From positions 5,704,001 to 5,768,000 of the forward strand of contig OX442323.1 of NCBI GenBank assembly GCA_949358305.1: a DNA stretch of 64,000 bases, given 5' to 3'. The notes beneath the pieces were generated by a model. That model saw only the letters and a list, made by a program, of their open reading frames with translations. It was not told where the DNA came from and made no database searches. This stretch comes from Strigamia acuminata. Lineage: Eukaryota; Arthropoda; Chilopoda; Geophilomorpha; Linotaeniidae. Within the stretch, counting starts at the first letter, position 1. Each line of letters begins with the position of its first letter. This document shows positions 49,539 to 62,800 of the stretch, in pieces. The position numbers were made by a program, and so were the translations under genes.

Positions 49539-49725
49539 CAGTGTAAGCTCTGTAAACCGGACATAGCACCGTCCGGACAGCTGTGTAAACCGGACAGTTT
49601 GGAGGTCCTGATTTGGTCCCAACCTATACCCAGCAATACTAAATTCCCTCTCCCATCCGGACAGCCTTTTAGTCCGGACAACTTTCTTGGACCCGTCCTA
49701 TGTCCGGTCTACGGAGCTTACACTG
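49539..49725. mobile_element. 187-bp pogo/Tigger-like MITE
   Basis: The left end CAGTGTAAGCTCTGTAAACC and the inverted right end (CAGTGTAAGCTCCGTAGACC on the minus strand) match at 18 of 20 bases, continuing into GGACATAG. TA dinucleotides flank it at 49537-49538 and 49726-49727, as expected of Tc1/mariner elements. It repeats the motif CCGGACA internally. No transposase is encoded. It sits at the edge of the satellite array. Confidence 0.8.
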
Positions 49726-49727
49726 TA

Positions 49728-51385
49728 TATCCGGTATAAAAATAAAATCAAAATTTTATTTTTATTTTAATTCATATATTTTTTTTTCTTCAAATTTTGA
49801 AGTAATTTTGAGTGATTTTTTTAGATAAATACCTAAAAATAAATACCTAAAAAATCAAAAAACCTGCAAGAAAAAAAAAGTTGTGACTTATAATCATAAT
49901 AGCTAAATAATATTTTCTTTTCACCGCAACATGTCATTAACGAAATTGTATATATATCTGGCACTTGTGGAAATTGGTCATCACTCACAAGAGATGAGTA
50001 AAGCACAGTGTAGCAGAGTTCAAAACACAACAAACTTGTGGCTAGCACTGGTGTTTCATCAACTTTGGTCTCCACAATGGATTTCCCCAGAGACACACCC
50101 AACCAAAAAAAATTTCTTTTTCTATTTCATACTCATCAGTAATTGATTTTGTAAAAAAAAAATAAAAGTAACAAAAAACATTAAACCAACAATCTACTGC
50201 AACAAAAAATTATTTTTAAAAAAAATTACAAAATAAACAAAATTTGCGACTTAATCAAATAAACAAACACCCCAACCCAAAAAAAAAAATTAATTAAATC
50301 AAAATACAAAATTTAACCTCAAAAATTTATTTTTCTAAAAATATTTATAAAAAAAAAATTTTTACGACCATTATTATTATTTAAAAAAAAAAAAAACTGA
50401 TCCCCGTCGCTATCCCCGAACCCAATGAAGCGACAATCCTCGTCCCAAGTCCCAACCACCTCGGCCCACACTTAGAGTCAATCAATCAATCAATGGTTGG
50501 CAGGGTCGGGCCAGCTGGGAACTAATCTCCACGTTCATCAGCTTGTCTCTCCTCCAACTTCACCTTCCCTTAAATGACCTTTTTGGCAAAGCTGCGTCCG
50601 AAGCGCAACGAGAGCAGCCGAGCAGAACCAATACGAGCTCAAATAGAGAGCAAATCAAGACGGATAATCATTCGTCGGGGACCCCCATCCGCCCCGGGGC
50701 CTCGCACAACACCGTGCCAACGATATTCATACGGAAGCGGTTCCCCTTTCGTCTTTCTATCTCGACGCCTCCGCTAATTCTTGATCTACACTTTTCTCAG
50801 CACCAAAGATTTTTGTTCACTCCACTGGAAAAACGAAAGCTCCTTTGCCGTTCCTCATCTTGCCTCCACATTTTTAAAGTGAACGACACGTTTACGCTGA
50901 CCCCGGCTCAAAACACAAACTCACAGGGCCCACGAGAGCTCCGAAGGGCCCCGGGCCACTAACAAACGTGTGTGAATAAAATCCACAAATGCAGAGCAGA
51001 ACTTTTTTTACATTTTATTATTTACTGTAGCTTACATCGTTAATAATTCACTGTTTTTTGTTTCGAACTCGAGAACCTCTAGGCTTTGGAAACCTAGGGC
51101 CCTCCTAATAGATTTAAGCGCTCCGTGCCCCTTGTGATTCTCAGTCGGTAATCCCCGGCGTCTAGTATTTCTTAATGCCCCTCGGATGCAGCCGTTTTAG
51201 CCCAATGACCCTTTAGGAGGCCCCTGACAACCGGCCCAGTGACCCTGCTAGCGCCTTGCGACTGGGCCTGCATAGAAGCAGTAGGCGCATTCATAAAGTC
51301 ATGTTTAAATATACTGTGCGCATGTCCACTGCGACTGAAAACAGGGTAAATCGGCCGCCATTTTTTAAGTTGGACTGATTATTTG
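49728..51385. other. Non-coding DNA, AT-rich then GC-richer, no gene assigned
   Basis: 49728-50400 is highly A/T-rich. 50470-50960 is GC-richer, with an open frame of 139 codons lacking any domain. 51060-51300 is another GC-rich patch (for example GGCCCCTGACAACCGGCCCA) of unknown origin. No RNA gene was recognised in it. Confidence 0.35.
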
Positions 51386-51387
51386 TA

Positions 51388-51700
51388 CAGCCTAGACTAT
51401 CGGAACACTGGTTATACGAACGATCGGTTATCCGAACAGCAGTACCGGTAAGTTATTTTTTTTGTGTTTAATCGATTTTTAATGTTTTTTGACGATTTTC
51501 GCCTATTTTTAATCAATTTCTAATGTTTTTTGACGATTTTTATCCATTTTTGATCGGTTTTAATGCTTTTTAACAATATTTTAATGACTTTACATTTTCA
51601 TAAGCAGTACAGTATGTGTATAAACCTAATATTCGATTATCTGAACAATTTTATAAACACCCGTGTCTCCTAATTAGTTCGGATAATCGAGGCTCTACTG
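51388..51700 (+). mobile_element. pogo/Tigger-like MITE, copy B (313 bp)
   Basis: It starts CAGCCTAGACTATCGGAACA and ends with the inverse of CAGTAGAGCCTCGATTATCC. TA flanks both sides (51386-51387 and 51701-51702). It is the reverse-oriented relative of the element at 39965-40410. No coding capacity is present. Confidence 0.75.
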
Positions 51701-51702
51701 TA

Positions 51703-54700
51703 TTTGTATTTAACATGGTCATGGCCTCGCAGCCAGGATGCCAGTCCAGGGATTCAGCCACGCAAGCCTCGATTAAAGCAGTTTAAAAAGAAGTTTAAAC
51801 GTGTTGTTTAAAAATCTGTTTAATCGAAATGACTCCGAGTAAAAAATTAAACGTTAAACTATTATTTCAATCTGGCAGATACTGGAAAAGCAATAAAAAG
51901 TTCTATAACCAACTAAGGAAAGAAAGATTACAACTCACACGTGTGACATCACCACAGCATCCAATTTAGTAACGGTACACTTCACCTTGGCAACGAGACA
52001 CGCTTCAATTAACGCTGGCAACCAACTTATTTCACAAATACGAACTCACACGAGCCCTAATGACTCGAACACGGTTAATACTATGAGCTTTTCCCTCCTC
52101 CTTTTTACCAAGCCCACCCCTTACTCCCAAACCAGCTTCACTTCTACTTTTGATAATGAACCCCCTAATTAGGAATACCCGCGCTATACCAAACATTTTG
52201 CACTATCTCCACTCGCTTTTAATTGAATTTCATCATCAAACACAAAACCCTCTCCATCACCAAACTTGAGCCAAAGCCCTCTCATCTTACACCTGCAAAA
52301 CACTTGTTTCATTACACCAATCGACGAGACAAACGTTTGACGGGAATCGACTCTTCAACAATGCTAAGAAGCCATTTGCGCCCGTTAAGGCCGACTCACG
52401 CTTGCGAGAACAAACCAAGCAACCCATTTGAAAATTATGGCATAATGCACTTTGGCTTCACCACAATAACGTTACAAACGTTATTCTAGTTTATATGCTT
52501 AGATAAAACAATGCGCTCGATCCTGATTGGTCGATGCCAATACACAGGTAAAACGTTCATCTGGCGGTAAAACAAACATTCAATTCCAACTATTCTTAAT
52601 GCGTGGAAACAATTGTTACAGTCACCTGACCTCATTTTGCCACGGGTTTATTCATGTTTTTTGTTCGGTGCAAAACTCAGCTTTAAGGCGTATCAATTTT
52701 TCTAATGTGAGCGTCGTTGCAAACTTAATACAGAGGTTTGTTTATCAGTGCGGGCGTGTTATTGACTAAGGATGGGATGTAGGGTTGGAGAATGAGTAGA
52801 GCGAGGCCTCGACCGCACGCATAGACCAACGGGGTTTATCGTTTTTCCCATTAAGGAGGCAGGGATAGTTCATTAGAATGTTGCGTTGTGTGCTCTAACT
52901 AATTTATGACTCGCTATTCGGTGTAGAGGGGAATCAATGAGCCCCCCTCTTCACCTGCCTTCTGATTGCATCCAATTTCAGTCTTCATATCTGCACTGTT
53001 ACTCGTCCCCCCGGGAAACCAAAAAAATCCGACTTCACCAATTAAGTGATAATAAAGAGAAATATGCAAAAATGACAATATTCTGAGGCAGAAAATTGAA
53101 TTATTTGTCAAGTTCGATTAGAAGCGACATGAAATAATAATACCACGATAATAATCAATGATAATGATGATAATAAAAAAAAATTAAAGAGATTCTTTTA
53201 GTTCCGTTTCAACAACTTCTTATTCCATCATTCAATGACAGGACGAACGCAATGAAATCATCATCCGAAATCAGACACGTGGAAAATCAGCAAACGAACA
53301 AGGAGTGTTTACAAATTAATTTCACGTATCGACAATTTCCACCGACATATTTACCACCAAAAATACCAAAAATAAAAATACTAACAATCATAATAATAAA
53401 AGTTCAAAAAAACAAAATATATCGTAATAATAAAAATGGAAGTGAGGAAATTTCTCCCCAATCTAAGTACAATTTCATGTACAAACACAAAACGTTGGGA
53501 GAATTTTTTTATTACCACATTTGGTACTGCCAATTAAGCTAATTAAATCTGATTGATAAAACACTTTGCCATGGTGAGTTATTTCATTTCGTGCCGAAAA
53601 TCAGACATGAGGCTCCTATTCCACACGTCATGACGTGACTGAATGGCCGATTCATTAAAGTCCATTTGAAGTCTTATTAAACTCACTCCACTACAGTCTC
53701 GGCATTTCAACGCACTTAACCAATACCAACCGGATGATATGCACGCAAACTTACAAAATATTTCCATTATTTAAAGCTTTTAACTCTACAAACCACCCAC
53801 TAAAGTAAAATCCCTTTTTCAAGAAAATTAAAGAAAACTAGCCCGCTCATTGACCTGAAAATTGTCCCTAAACGCATAATGCCTTTATACCAAAATGGTA
53901 CATTTTACCCTCACGCCTCCGAAGGTTAATGCAATTAATCGAAAAAGTGGCCAGCCATGAACTCGCCATCAAAAGCTATCAAATCCACTTTACAAATTTG
54001 AAATCCGTCCATCGCTTTCGGAGGAGATAACACAATTAATATAATGATGATGAAGCAATACTAACCACCACTGCACGTCCGCATGTTTTAGTTCCAGTTT
54101 TCGTCACACAAAGCACTGTAAAACAAAAAATAAAAACGAAAATTACGATTGATTACATTAAACTTGGTTACAAGAAATAAACTTTTTCATTCAAATTCCT
54201 GATTTATGTTCGTCATCAACTACAAAAATTGCTCATCCGTGCCAAATTGACACAATTAACAACCAGAAAGCCATAGAAAACTAAAGAGAAGACAACACCC
54301 CATAAATAAAAGCATTATAAGTAGATAAATATAAGACTTCTTCGAGATTAAAAAAGAAAATTAAGAAAAAATTAATTATCAAATTACAAAAAAAAAAACT
54401 AATCATTTGCCACAAGCAATTTCAATTCCTCGTGATTAAAAGGAAAGAAAAACAACTTCTGGTTTTTATACTTTTTTAATCACTTTAATATGAATTGATT
54501 TTATCTTTTTATAAAATATTCCAATCCGCAGAACCAAACACGTCTTCTTTCGAGCCGTTAAAAAATAAATCTCTCTCCGAAATGAAAAAAGTGGGACAGC
54601 AAGAAGAGGAAGGAAGACAAGAAAGAAAGAAAAAAAATTGAAAACGGGGAAATCGGAATTGGATTTTGTGAAGAAACTGACCGGAAAAGGAAATGACGTA

Positions 54701-57700
54701 TTGGACTTATCTCTTTCTCGAGTTGGCACTTGGCAGCCACTTAAACTGCGATGTGTTCAAGTGGGTAGACCACCAAAATGGGAGTTGCAGTGATTGATTG
54801 GGCCTTCGCAACCGACACCTGCCGCCATCAAATGCATGGCGGAAGGCAAGCAAGCACTAATTGGTTCGTGGGACTCCTCCTAATTTATTAGCGCCGTCTG
54901 CCACTGATTGATGGTGTATCTAGCTCTTCTCTTAATTTCGCATACAAGACGTTTTGGACACAAATCGGCCACTTAAATGTATTTTTACGTCCAAATTCCA
55001 CGTACAAATCCTTAGGAAATGGGGGCCCATGATCTAAAACCTCCTCCGAGATGCCACTTCACTGCAGTACTCCCCATTTCCTTTAAAACTTAAAACTTAA
55101 AAAAAATTTTAAAAATAAAAATTACAGCAAACTTGTTTCTAAATGATGCGGTTAAAATTTTGCATTTTTTGCATTTTTTTAACGATTTTTTGTTGCGGTT
55201 TTTGCAATTTTTAAATTTTTTCTGAGCAATTAAAATTTCATCTAAAATAAAAAATAAAAAATTTCAATATTTTGTTGCCCATTTGGTCAATTAATTGATT
55301 TCTGTTAATCCATTAATTTTTGCGACTCCGTGACCACTTGATTAATTTCTTAAAATTCCTCGACTTAAAAACTACTCGCACAGTCTAATGAAGTCGCTAC
55401 GGAGAAAAAATAAAAATTTTCCCTCCTTTATCTTTTCGCTCATCTTGTGTCAAGCTCAATTAAAACGAGTCGCGATTTAATCCCATCCACTTTATTCTGA
55501 GTGCAACCCGTTTACAGTTTTAATGAACTTCATCACCCAACTCGCGCACACAAATAAGTAAAAGTTTCCACTAGCGAGTTAAAACTTTCAAGTTTTAATT
55601 GTGCTCTTCTCTCTCCGGCGCAGCGATCAACTCCTTCAATTATTCACCCGTCCAATGGTTGCTTCTCTAACCCCCTACAGCTCGCAACGCTGTGTCCAGC
55701 ATGCGCGGTGACGTCATCGCTGGCAGGGGAACTCTCCATTATTCATAGAGGAAATGAGCGAGCGTGGTTCCACCCTATTAAATAATTACGCCCACGCCTC
55801 CCACTCTGAATTATTGAATTGCGCCAATTTGAGTTAACAGATACACAACATGCGAGCGAGGAACGAGGCAAATGGAAGGCCGATCGGATTTCAATTAGTG
55901 CAAAACTAACACAGATTTTCTCTTTACGTTTCAAACCCAGGTCAAACTTTTCCAAAAAATTAAAAATTTAAAAAAAAAAAAACAAAAAAAAAAAACATTT
56001 GTTTGTTTCATCCCCGAGTCAATTTCCTTTACGTCGGTTCATATGATCAACTAGTTACATCAATAAACGCCCCGTTCAAAAGACTTTATGCCCCAATTTT
56101 TCCCGTCCTCGTAAACCTTCTTTAAACCATTGTTTTTCCGCAATGCCTGTTTTTACGACAACTTCCCAGAAACAAACACTCGTATTTGAACTTGATCACA
56201 TAAATTGAACATGATGGGACACACATTTAACCCCCTCCTACAACATTAATCATCGAAATGACAATGCGGGCCTTCACAATAAGAGAACTGTTATTATTCA
56301 ACTTATCTGTCCACGCTAAACGTGATTGATGGGTCGAATACAGCAACCCCTCGATTCGCGTAGATTTTTTAACCCTGCAGTTTAGTATCTACTACGAAAT
56401 CGAGGCGTCTTGAGCCAGAAATCCAACCCGAATCCATCGTTTCGTTGGAAGGGATTCGCGTAAATTCGTTAAAGTTCCAATAGCGTATATTCATGCACAC
56501 GGTATAGCACGATAACGGAAAACAAGATTACAATACAACTCCCCCTGGCGGTGAGGACCCTCAAACAAGATTTGCATACATTGGAGCCAGATGACGCATA
56601 AAATAACAAAAACTACAAACTCCTCAAAGACCATTAATTTTTTAATTTCTTTATACAAGAGGATGAGTTACACGCACAAACAAATCCATCTAAACTCAGA
56701 TAGAAGATATTGTTCCATCTTTTTTCAATTTTATCGTCAATATTCCAAAATATTATTAATAATTTTCGCCGAACTCCATCTCGATTGTCAGTATCTAGAG
56801 TGACATTGGACGTAACGTAAACACACATGTCAATACCTAAAGCGAGGTAATGTATTTGGCATATATCCCGACTCACTCCTAACCAGAGCCGCTATCTCTC
56901 TTCCCCGAGAGGTTTGCTTCTGATTTATGCTGTTTACATTTCAATGCGTTTATCACACACTCAAATCCCTCCAAATCCAATATTAATAAAAACTCAAAAC
57001 AAATTCCAAACATGGCAAAACATTCCCGACGCCAGCACTCATTCATTCATCCATTCGCCTCCGTAATGAATCAATTGCAAATAGACAACACCACTCACTC
57101 GCCATTTATTGAATTCCAATTGCAATTGCAATTCCAATCATTTATTTCCCACCATTAGCCAACTTCTCGGAAACAATTTCTTCATCTTCTTCTCCTCCCA
57201 CTTTTCACGACCTTTTCATTCGTCCTGTGTCGCAATTTTCCTTGCCATTTCCTTTAACGAGTTACCCCATTTTCTCGACTCCTCTTCCTCAGCCCACGTC
57301 TTTTATGCTAAGCGACGACTTTTCCCGTTTTTCACGCCTATTTTACGACGAATAATACCCGAGGCTGTGCCAAGATCCTCTCTCACATATTTTAATGTCT
57401 GTGATTACACTCATAAAATTCCCTTTCTCTTTTACTTGACATTCAACTTCAACCCAATAAAAATTGCCAGAAAAAAAAAAGAAAAAAAGAGAAAAAGAAA
57501 AAAGAATTCCCTACATTTATTTACCAAAGAGCTAACTAGGCGTGCATGTCAACCATTTTCAATGCTTAGCCGAGCCCTATGTTGATATTGCAAAGTGCAA
57601 TGCCAAAACCCATTCCCAAACCCCCTCCACACCCGTTCGATGGCCTTATCGGTTTTGCATGTGATGCCCGACTCTCCTATCGCCGAAAGAGAGACGCTCT

Positions 57701-60366
57701 CATAAACCACCCGTATAAAACCTCGTGGAAAATAAACACAGGTCCCCTCGTAAACAACTTTCTCATTCCCCCCAATTTCCTTTTTATCGGTGCAATTAAT
57801 TCTTTAAAACCGTTTACCCGCATCAAAACTAAACTGATACATCACTTTTGCGCACGCGCGCCACTGATGGATTGACACTTTTAATCTCGTATTTGCAAAG
57901 TCGCATCAGATCGCATTCGCACATTTTCTGACGCATAAATAAACTGTCAGTAGGCTGCGCAAGAGCATCCTTGCGAATAATTCCTCTTCTCTCTCTCTCT
58001 CTTTCGCCTCGCTCGTCGTTTCTCTTATGGGCATTATCGTCTGTCTTCATCAAGTAAAACACAACTACTGCTTAACCTCTATTCCGGCTCGGAGCGAGAA
58101 ATCACAAATCCCACTGATAAATTCATTCAAACACTGATGAGATGAGGAAACTAAACACCACGGGGTTAATTGCCTACTGGTATTAATTGCAACAAGATGA
58201 ATTGTATCAGTCGAGCCAACATTAATCAAATACAAATGAAAAAGAAGAAGAAAACGACTCTTCGAATGACTCGCATTTGATCCGCGACTAATTAACTAGT
58301 CTTTTACTCCTTTTCTCAATTACTTCAAAATTTATTTACCTATATTTCTTCTATTCTAAGATGCACTTTTCCCCCATACAAACAAAATAAGTAGTTGCTG
58401 AGGGCCCCCATCCACCGGGGGCCCCGGCCGCCGAAAAAATCTACATTTCCGACAAAAAAATCCGAAAAAAATCTGGGATAAAACATCGCGTATTGCATTT
58501 GTCATTTGCAATTACAAGTTTTTCTTGTATTTACTTATTTTTCGGAAATAAATTTTTCCTTCAAACAAAATGCACTGCAGCATTTCGACATTGGTCACTT
58601 TAGTTTTGATTTATGTCTCCATCTGAAGGTCTCGGCCCCTCTGTTCTATCTTCTGACCAATCAGAGTTGCAACGATGATCTTTGACCCTGGAGAACCCGT
58701 ATCATGTGCGAGATGTTCCTTTTGTGTTTTAGATGACGTCATCGTAATGACAACTGTGAATTACTTCACATTTGTTGCGATAAATTATTAAACCTAAACA
58801 AAAATGCAATAAATTATTTAATATTAAAAAAAATATATATAAGCCTATATATTTAACAACGTCGCTTAAAACTGACACTTGCACTCTTCCTGATTTTACC
58901 AGCCTTAATCGTAAGCCCATCTCACCATCCCATTCATCATGCCTCTTTTCCCATCTCCACCCGAACGTCTGACAATGATCGATGTCGCAATTATGCAAGA
59001 TGGCCACTTGGCGGCATCTGCGGGGGGTAAGGACTCGTCACGAGGCGTCAATTTCCAAGCACAGTATTCCAAACAAAATCGTTCCTCACACTCAGCCAGG
59101 ATTTAATCCCACCGGTACTTGTCATAAACCTTTTCCCCCCTTTTTCCAATACAACCAGCAGAAACAAGCTGATAAAGAGCAAAATCCATATTTTTTTACA
59201 AAATATTACCTTATAATCAACGTCATAAATGCGTTAAAATGCGATAATTCCCCCATTCTCCCTCCTAGAATATTAAAAAACCAATTTAATCTTCTCGACC
59301 GCACGTGTAAATAGGATAAAACGGTTACAACCTTAGGAAATTAGAAAGAAGAAGAAAAAAAGTGGATCGAAATGTCATTACCCGAAATTTTACATCAAAG
59401 TCCACATGCCATCCCAAGTTTACAACTGTTGAATTCTCACCCTCCCTTTCCAATCCAAATCGTTGTCGTCCCAGATTTATTTCCTACATTCACGCCGTGT
59501 TTAATGGGGGAATCGGAAAAACTCCATCCGACACAGACACATTCCCCTATCCTACTCCAGTACCCAGTTATTTCTTGTCCGCAGGATACAATAGATTAAC
59601 GCTCAACTGACTCGCACACTTCCGCACTATCAAAAAATCCATCCCACACACAACATTTTCCACGCACACGATCACCGAGCCCATTTTTAAAAAATAATTC
59701 TCAAATTGTGTTTCCACCGTCTTGGGTATCCATTACCCTGAAAATGTTAACAGGGTGCTCCCAAAAGTCTACACACTCATTAGGTCGGAGTAATAAAATG
59801 TTAACTGCGCAGTGTTCACAAATATTTCCTAAAATTAGTCCATCTTCTGGGATATTTATACAAAAGGAAACTGGCAAATCCAAATAAATGGCCATTTAAT
59901 AAAAAATTAAAATTAAATCATTTTTATTTTTTTATTTTTATAGCTCCAGAAATATATTTAGGGGCCATTCGTTGCACAAAATTCAAAATTTTTCTTTAGG
60001 AGGGGGCATCCACCTTAGATCAGCCCCTGTAAAGGGGTCTGTTTTAGCTGCAAACTCTCGACCGTGGTAATAAACATCTGGCCATCTTTTGAATCTATAA
60101 GTTTTCACTAAAAAAACTTTCACCAGTCTCTTTAATTCACGCCCAGTATCTTGATGCTAAATTCATACTACGCATCCCATTCAGCACTTGATTTCCAAAT
60201 TCCAGTCGTTATTTAGCAGGGTTAAGCCTAATATTACGCCTTATAAAACCAAAATAAAGTAAATAAACTTATTAACAAAAGTAATTTACAGCACGATACC
60301 AAAATTTGTTGGTTTATTTCCTTTGTGTGCAACAAGCTTGACAATCGCATCAACAAACCGGACGCA
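51703..60366. other. AT-rich DNA, no gene seen
   Basis: About 8.6 kb without a recognisable exon or RNA gene. Small GC-rich structures occur (the hairpin at 58402-58424 and a CTCF-like CCGCCAGGGGGAGT on the minus strand at 56538-56551). The longest open frame, 158 codons at 57109-57585, is low-complexity and Phe/Ser-rich with a poly-Lys end. A minus-strand frame at 59701-59895 looks more protein-like in composition but matches no family I know. Confidence 0.35.
58402..58424. repeat. Perfect GC hairpin, 8-bp stem
   Basis: GGGCCCCC and GGGGGCCC pair around the 7-base loop ATCCACC. A similar but less regular GC block (GGGGACCCCCATCCGCCCCG) lies at about 50677-50697. This suggests a shared GC-rich motif of unknown origin. 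Confidence 0.6.
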
Positions 60367-60409
60367 AACTGTATTAGGCCTGTGCAATGTTGCAATAAGT
60401 TCTGCATAT

Positions 60410-60953
60410 TGTTACGAGCGCAGACCTCGCTGTACGACAGCGGGCCTAAACGCTCTGTTTAGAGAATTAATTCTGAAAGCTCTCACTAGGCACACTGGAG
60501 TTTCCAAATCCGCTCACCAGTTGTCACTGTGTTAATTATGCACAGGGCAACTGGACTAATCAATCAAGTAGAGCGGGGGTGGACCCAGAGTTTACCTGGT
60601 GAGCTAAGTGGGTTTGAGAGAGCAGAAATGTTCTGAGCCTCAAACAGTTAACATGGTAAGTAAAGGCTTCTGTGGACCAGCGCACACAGCGCTTGGTCCC
60701 ACCCCGCCTTTCCAAATTCATAGAGATATAATTTGATTATCATTCTTGCTTTCTTGCTTTATGTTTATGTAAAATAAAGGATTATGTTTATCATTTGATT
60801 TTGTTAGGTTTGTAATAAGTCCCATAGAATAAAAGAGATTTATTTAAATGATAAATCAGTTCTCTCAATCATTTCACCTAAAGGATTTCAAGGTCTTTGC
60901 TAAATTAATTAGCATTTGTTATGTGTGTGGATCACCCCAACCCACACGTAACA
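60410..60953 (+). repeat. 5' LTR of the gypsy element (544 bp)
   Basis: It starts TGTTACG and ends CGTAACA. A TATA-like GATATAAT lies near 60725 and AATAAA at 60773-60778. The last 271 bases (60683-60953) are identical by eye to the surviving part of the 3' LTR, so the insertion is recent. Confidence 0.9.
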
Positions 60954-60956
60954 AAG

Positions 60957-60968
60957 TGGTGGAGATGC
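60957..60968 (+). other. Primer-binding site, tRNA-Ala type
   Basis: TGGTGGAGATGC starts three bases after the LTR. It is complementary to the 3' end of eukaryotic tRNA-Ala (GCATCTCCACCA, from memory of the conserved tRNA). The next bases (GG instead of CCGG) break the match. Confidence 0.65.
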
Positions 60969-61170
60969 GGAATTAAAAGACCCTGTATAATTGCTTTATT
61001 TAAGAGCTAAAATGTTAGTAAAAATCTGGAATTTTGAGTAAAATAGTTGAAAATTTGTCCCTGAAAATGAGTAAGGTTGAGAAAGCAAATTGCCTATAAT
61101 ATTATCAGATTTGAAAGCAAATAAAGAGACTTGTGAAAATCAATTTTAGTGTGAAAATTGAGAATTGGGA

Positions 61171-61260
61171 ATGAATATTTAATTGTTTTGTGTGAAAATG
61201 TTGAATATTTAATTATCTTGTGTAAAAGTGTTGAATATTTAAGTGTTTGAGTTGAAACTG
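61171..61260 (+). repeat. 30-bp tandem repeat in the gypsy leader, 3 copies
   Basis: Three 30-base units start at 61171, 61201 and 61231 with the core TTGAATATTTAATT. They lie in the 760-base AT-rich leader between primer site and gag. Confidence 0.75.
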
Positions 61261-61732
61261 AGCATGAATGTTAAATGAGTTTGCATGTTACTGAATATTT
61301 AATTAGTTGAAAACAATTAAACAGTATTTTAGAATTAAAGCCTAGTTTTAATGATAAATCATTTTAAGGTTATACATATTTTGAATAATTTTAAGAATTG
61401 TAAATAGTTTTAAAACAATTTTAACTCATGCACAGTTATAAGTAATAATATTATGAATTATTTTCTTTTCTCCTTAGCATGGTGAAAGTGTTTTAGTGAT
61501 TAGTGTTTCACAGGTGAGGTGAATTTGTGTTTTGTGAGTGTGTGCCTTCTATGGTTGGAGTGGATCCATATTGAAGCTGGATCCTTCAAATATAACATTT
61601 CGCAAGAAATCATCAAGTATAATTGCGGAAGACAGAGAGCGACACTACACATTAACAACAGAATTCAAGTCTGATGAACATTTGGATAGTGAGATAGAAC
61701 CAGAGGATAGTGAACCTCTAGAAGAAGTCAAG

Positions 61733-62800
61733 ATGGCGACTAGCTCAACTGCAACGTTGGAAACCCTATTAAAAGGACTAGTAGTGCAAAAGCGCAATCC
61801 AGTCAATTATGATACCAGAACGGGGAACATTGACGAATGGATTGTTGGTTATGAAGCGATTGTTGCTACGGATACGGAACGTGCCAAGCATCTGCCGATT
61901 GTAATGAAGGAAGATGCGCTCTCCTGGTACGTCGAGCAGCTACAAGCTAACCCTAGCTGGGCTTGGGACGAATGGAAAGCAGCATTGCAGAAAAAATTCC
62001 GCCGTAGGCCCGAGCACGTCCTCAATACCCTACACGCTCTTAAGCATGAAGAAGGGACAGCCATTGACTTTATTAAGAAAGTTCTCCACTTGTGTTCATT
62101 TGCCAGACCAGCCCTCAGTGAAACCCAGAAAATCAACTATGTCTATCAGGCTATGAAACAGCCGATAAAAGACAGGTTGATGACAGTTTTTCCTACAGCT
62201 ATGGATGATTTGATGGAAAGAGTTCAGCTTTATGAAGCCCATGGAGTGAAGGAAGATCCGTCGACAGCTTTACTGACCCTTGTACAGAAACTTGTGGCTG
62301 ACAAGGCGACCGTCGCACCGTCAACTTATTTGACTGGAGTGGCAGAAGCCCCAAAGTCGCTCGCAGAACTTGTAGCAGAAAACAACTTTCTAAAAGAACA
62401 GAATATGTTTTTGCAGAATGGCGTATTGCAAGAGACGATCTCTCCAATTTTCCATCAAGGGACTTGGTTTACCCCAGTCAACAATCAGCGTCAAGGAGGA
62501 AAATTTTTCCAAGGAACCCAGCAGAAGCAGCAGCAATTCCAGCAAAGTTCTCCGCAGAACTGGCAGAATTTTCAGCAGCAGCAAACTGGACCCGGATGTT
62601 TCCATCAGCCCAACTGCACCTGCTGTGCGTCACAAAACAGAGGTGGCGGTGGGAAGAGGCGTGATACTTGGCGTTATAATAATAAGAATAATGAAGAAAA
62701 TAACAGTAACCAAGGAAATGGTCCTGCTAACAATAACAGCGGTAATAACCAAGCAAGAAATCCACCTGGGAATCAAAAACAACAGAACCGGGGAAACTAG
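61733..62800 (+). CDS. Gag protein of Ty3/gypsy element (355 aa)
   Basis: The start chosen is the first ATG in frame, in the good context AAGATGG. The frame is open for another 65 codons upstream but has no ATG there. Residues about 33-168 match the Ty3/gypsy Gag core (Retrotrans_gag family): IDEWIVGYEAI, a Trp-Tyr pair near ALSWYVEQL, then WDEWKAALQKKF and a C-terminal helix ending in VQLYE. The tail is rich in Gln, Asn and Gly, as in many RNA-binding Gag tails. A Cys-rich patch CFHQPNCTCC replaces the usual CCHC zinc knuckle, which I could not find. The frame is intact and ends in TAG TAG directly after a frameshift heptamer. The product would assemble particles, but without its own polymerase the copy is dead unless supplied in trans. 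Confidence 0.85.
   Translation: MATSSTATLETLLKGLVVQKRNPVNYDTRTGNIDEWIVGYEAIVATDTERAKHLPIVMKEDALSWYVEQLQANPSWAWDEWKAALQKKFRRRPEHVLNTLHALKHEEGTAIDFIKKVLHLCSFARPALSETQKINYVYQAMKQPIKDRLMTVFPTAMDDLMERVQLYEAHGVKEDPSTALLTLVQKLVADKATVAPSTYLTGVAEAPKSLAELVAENNFLKEQNMFLQNGVLQETISPIFHQGTWFTPVNNQRQGGKFFQGTQQKQQQFQQSSPQNWQNFQQQQTGPGCFHQPNCTCCASQNRGGGGKRRDTWRYNNKNNEENNSNQGNGPANNNSGNNQARNPPGNQKQQNRGN
62791..62797 (+). promoter_or_regulatory. -1 ribosomal frameshift heptamer GGGAAAC
   Basis: The gag frame reads CGG GGA AAC TAG, so the heptamer G-GGA-AAC fits the canonical X-XXY-YYZ rule and lies immediately before the gag stop at 62798-62800. Slipping back one base enters the pol frame, which is open from here through the protease motif with no stop. 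GGGAAAC is an established slippery site, for example in type D retroviral gag-pro junctions. No clear downstream stem or pseudoknot could be seen by eye. Confidence 0.75.

Noticed and set aside
50543-50962. Open frame of 139 codons in a GC-richer island
   Set aside because: A second frame overlaps it on the same strand and no domain is seen. GC-rich DNA gives long chance frames.
57109-57585. Plus-strand open frame of 158 codons, longest outside the retrotransposons
   Set aside because: It does not begin at an ATG, is Phe/Ser-rich, and ends in a poly-Lys run from an A-rich tract. It is probably chance.
59701-59895. Minus-strand frame of 64 codons with protein-like composition
   Set aside because: No recognisable motif and no clear splice sites. 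It is too short to call without comparison, although it is the least random-looking orphan frame.
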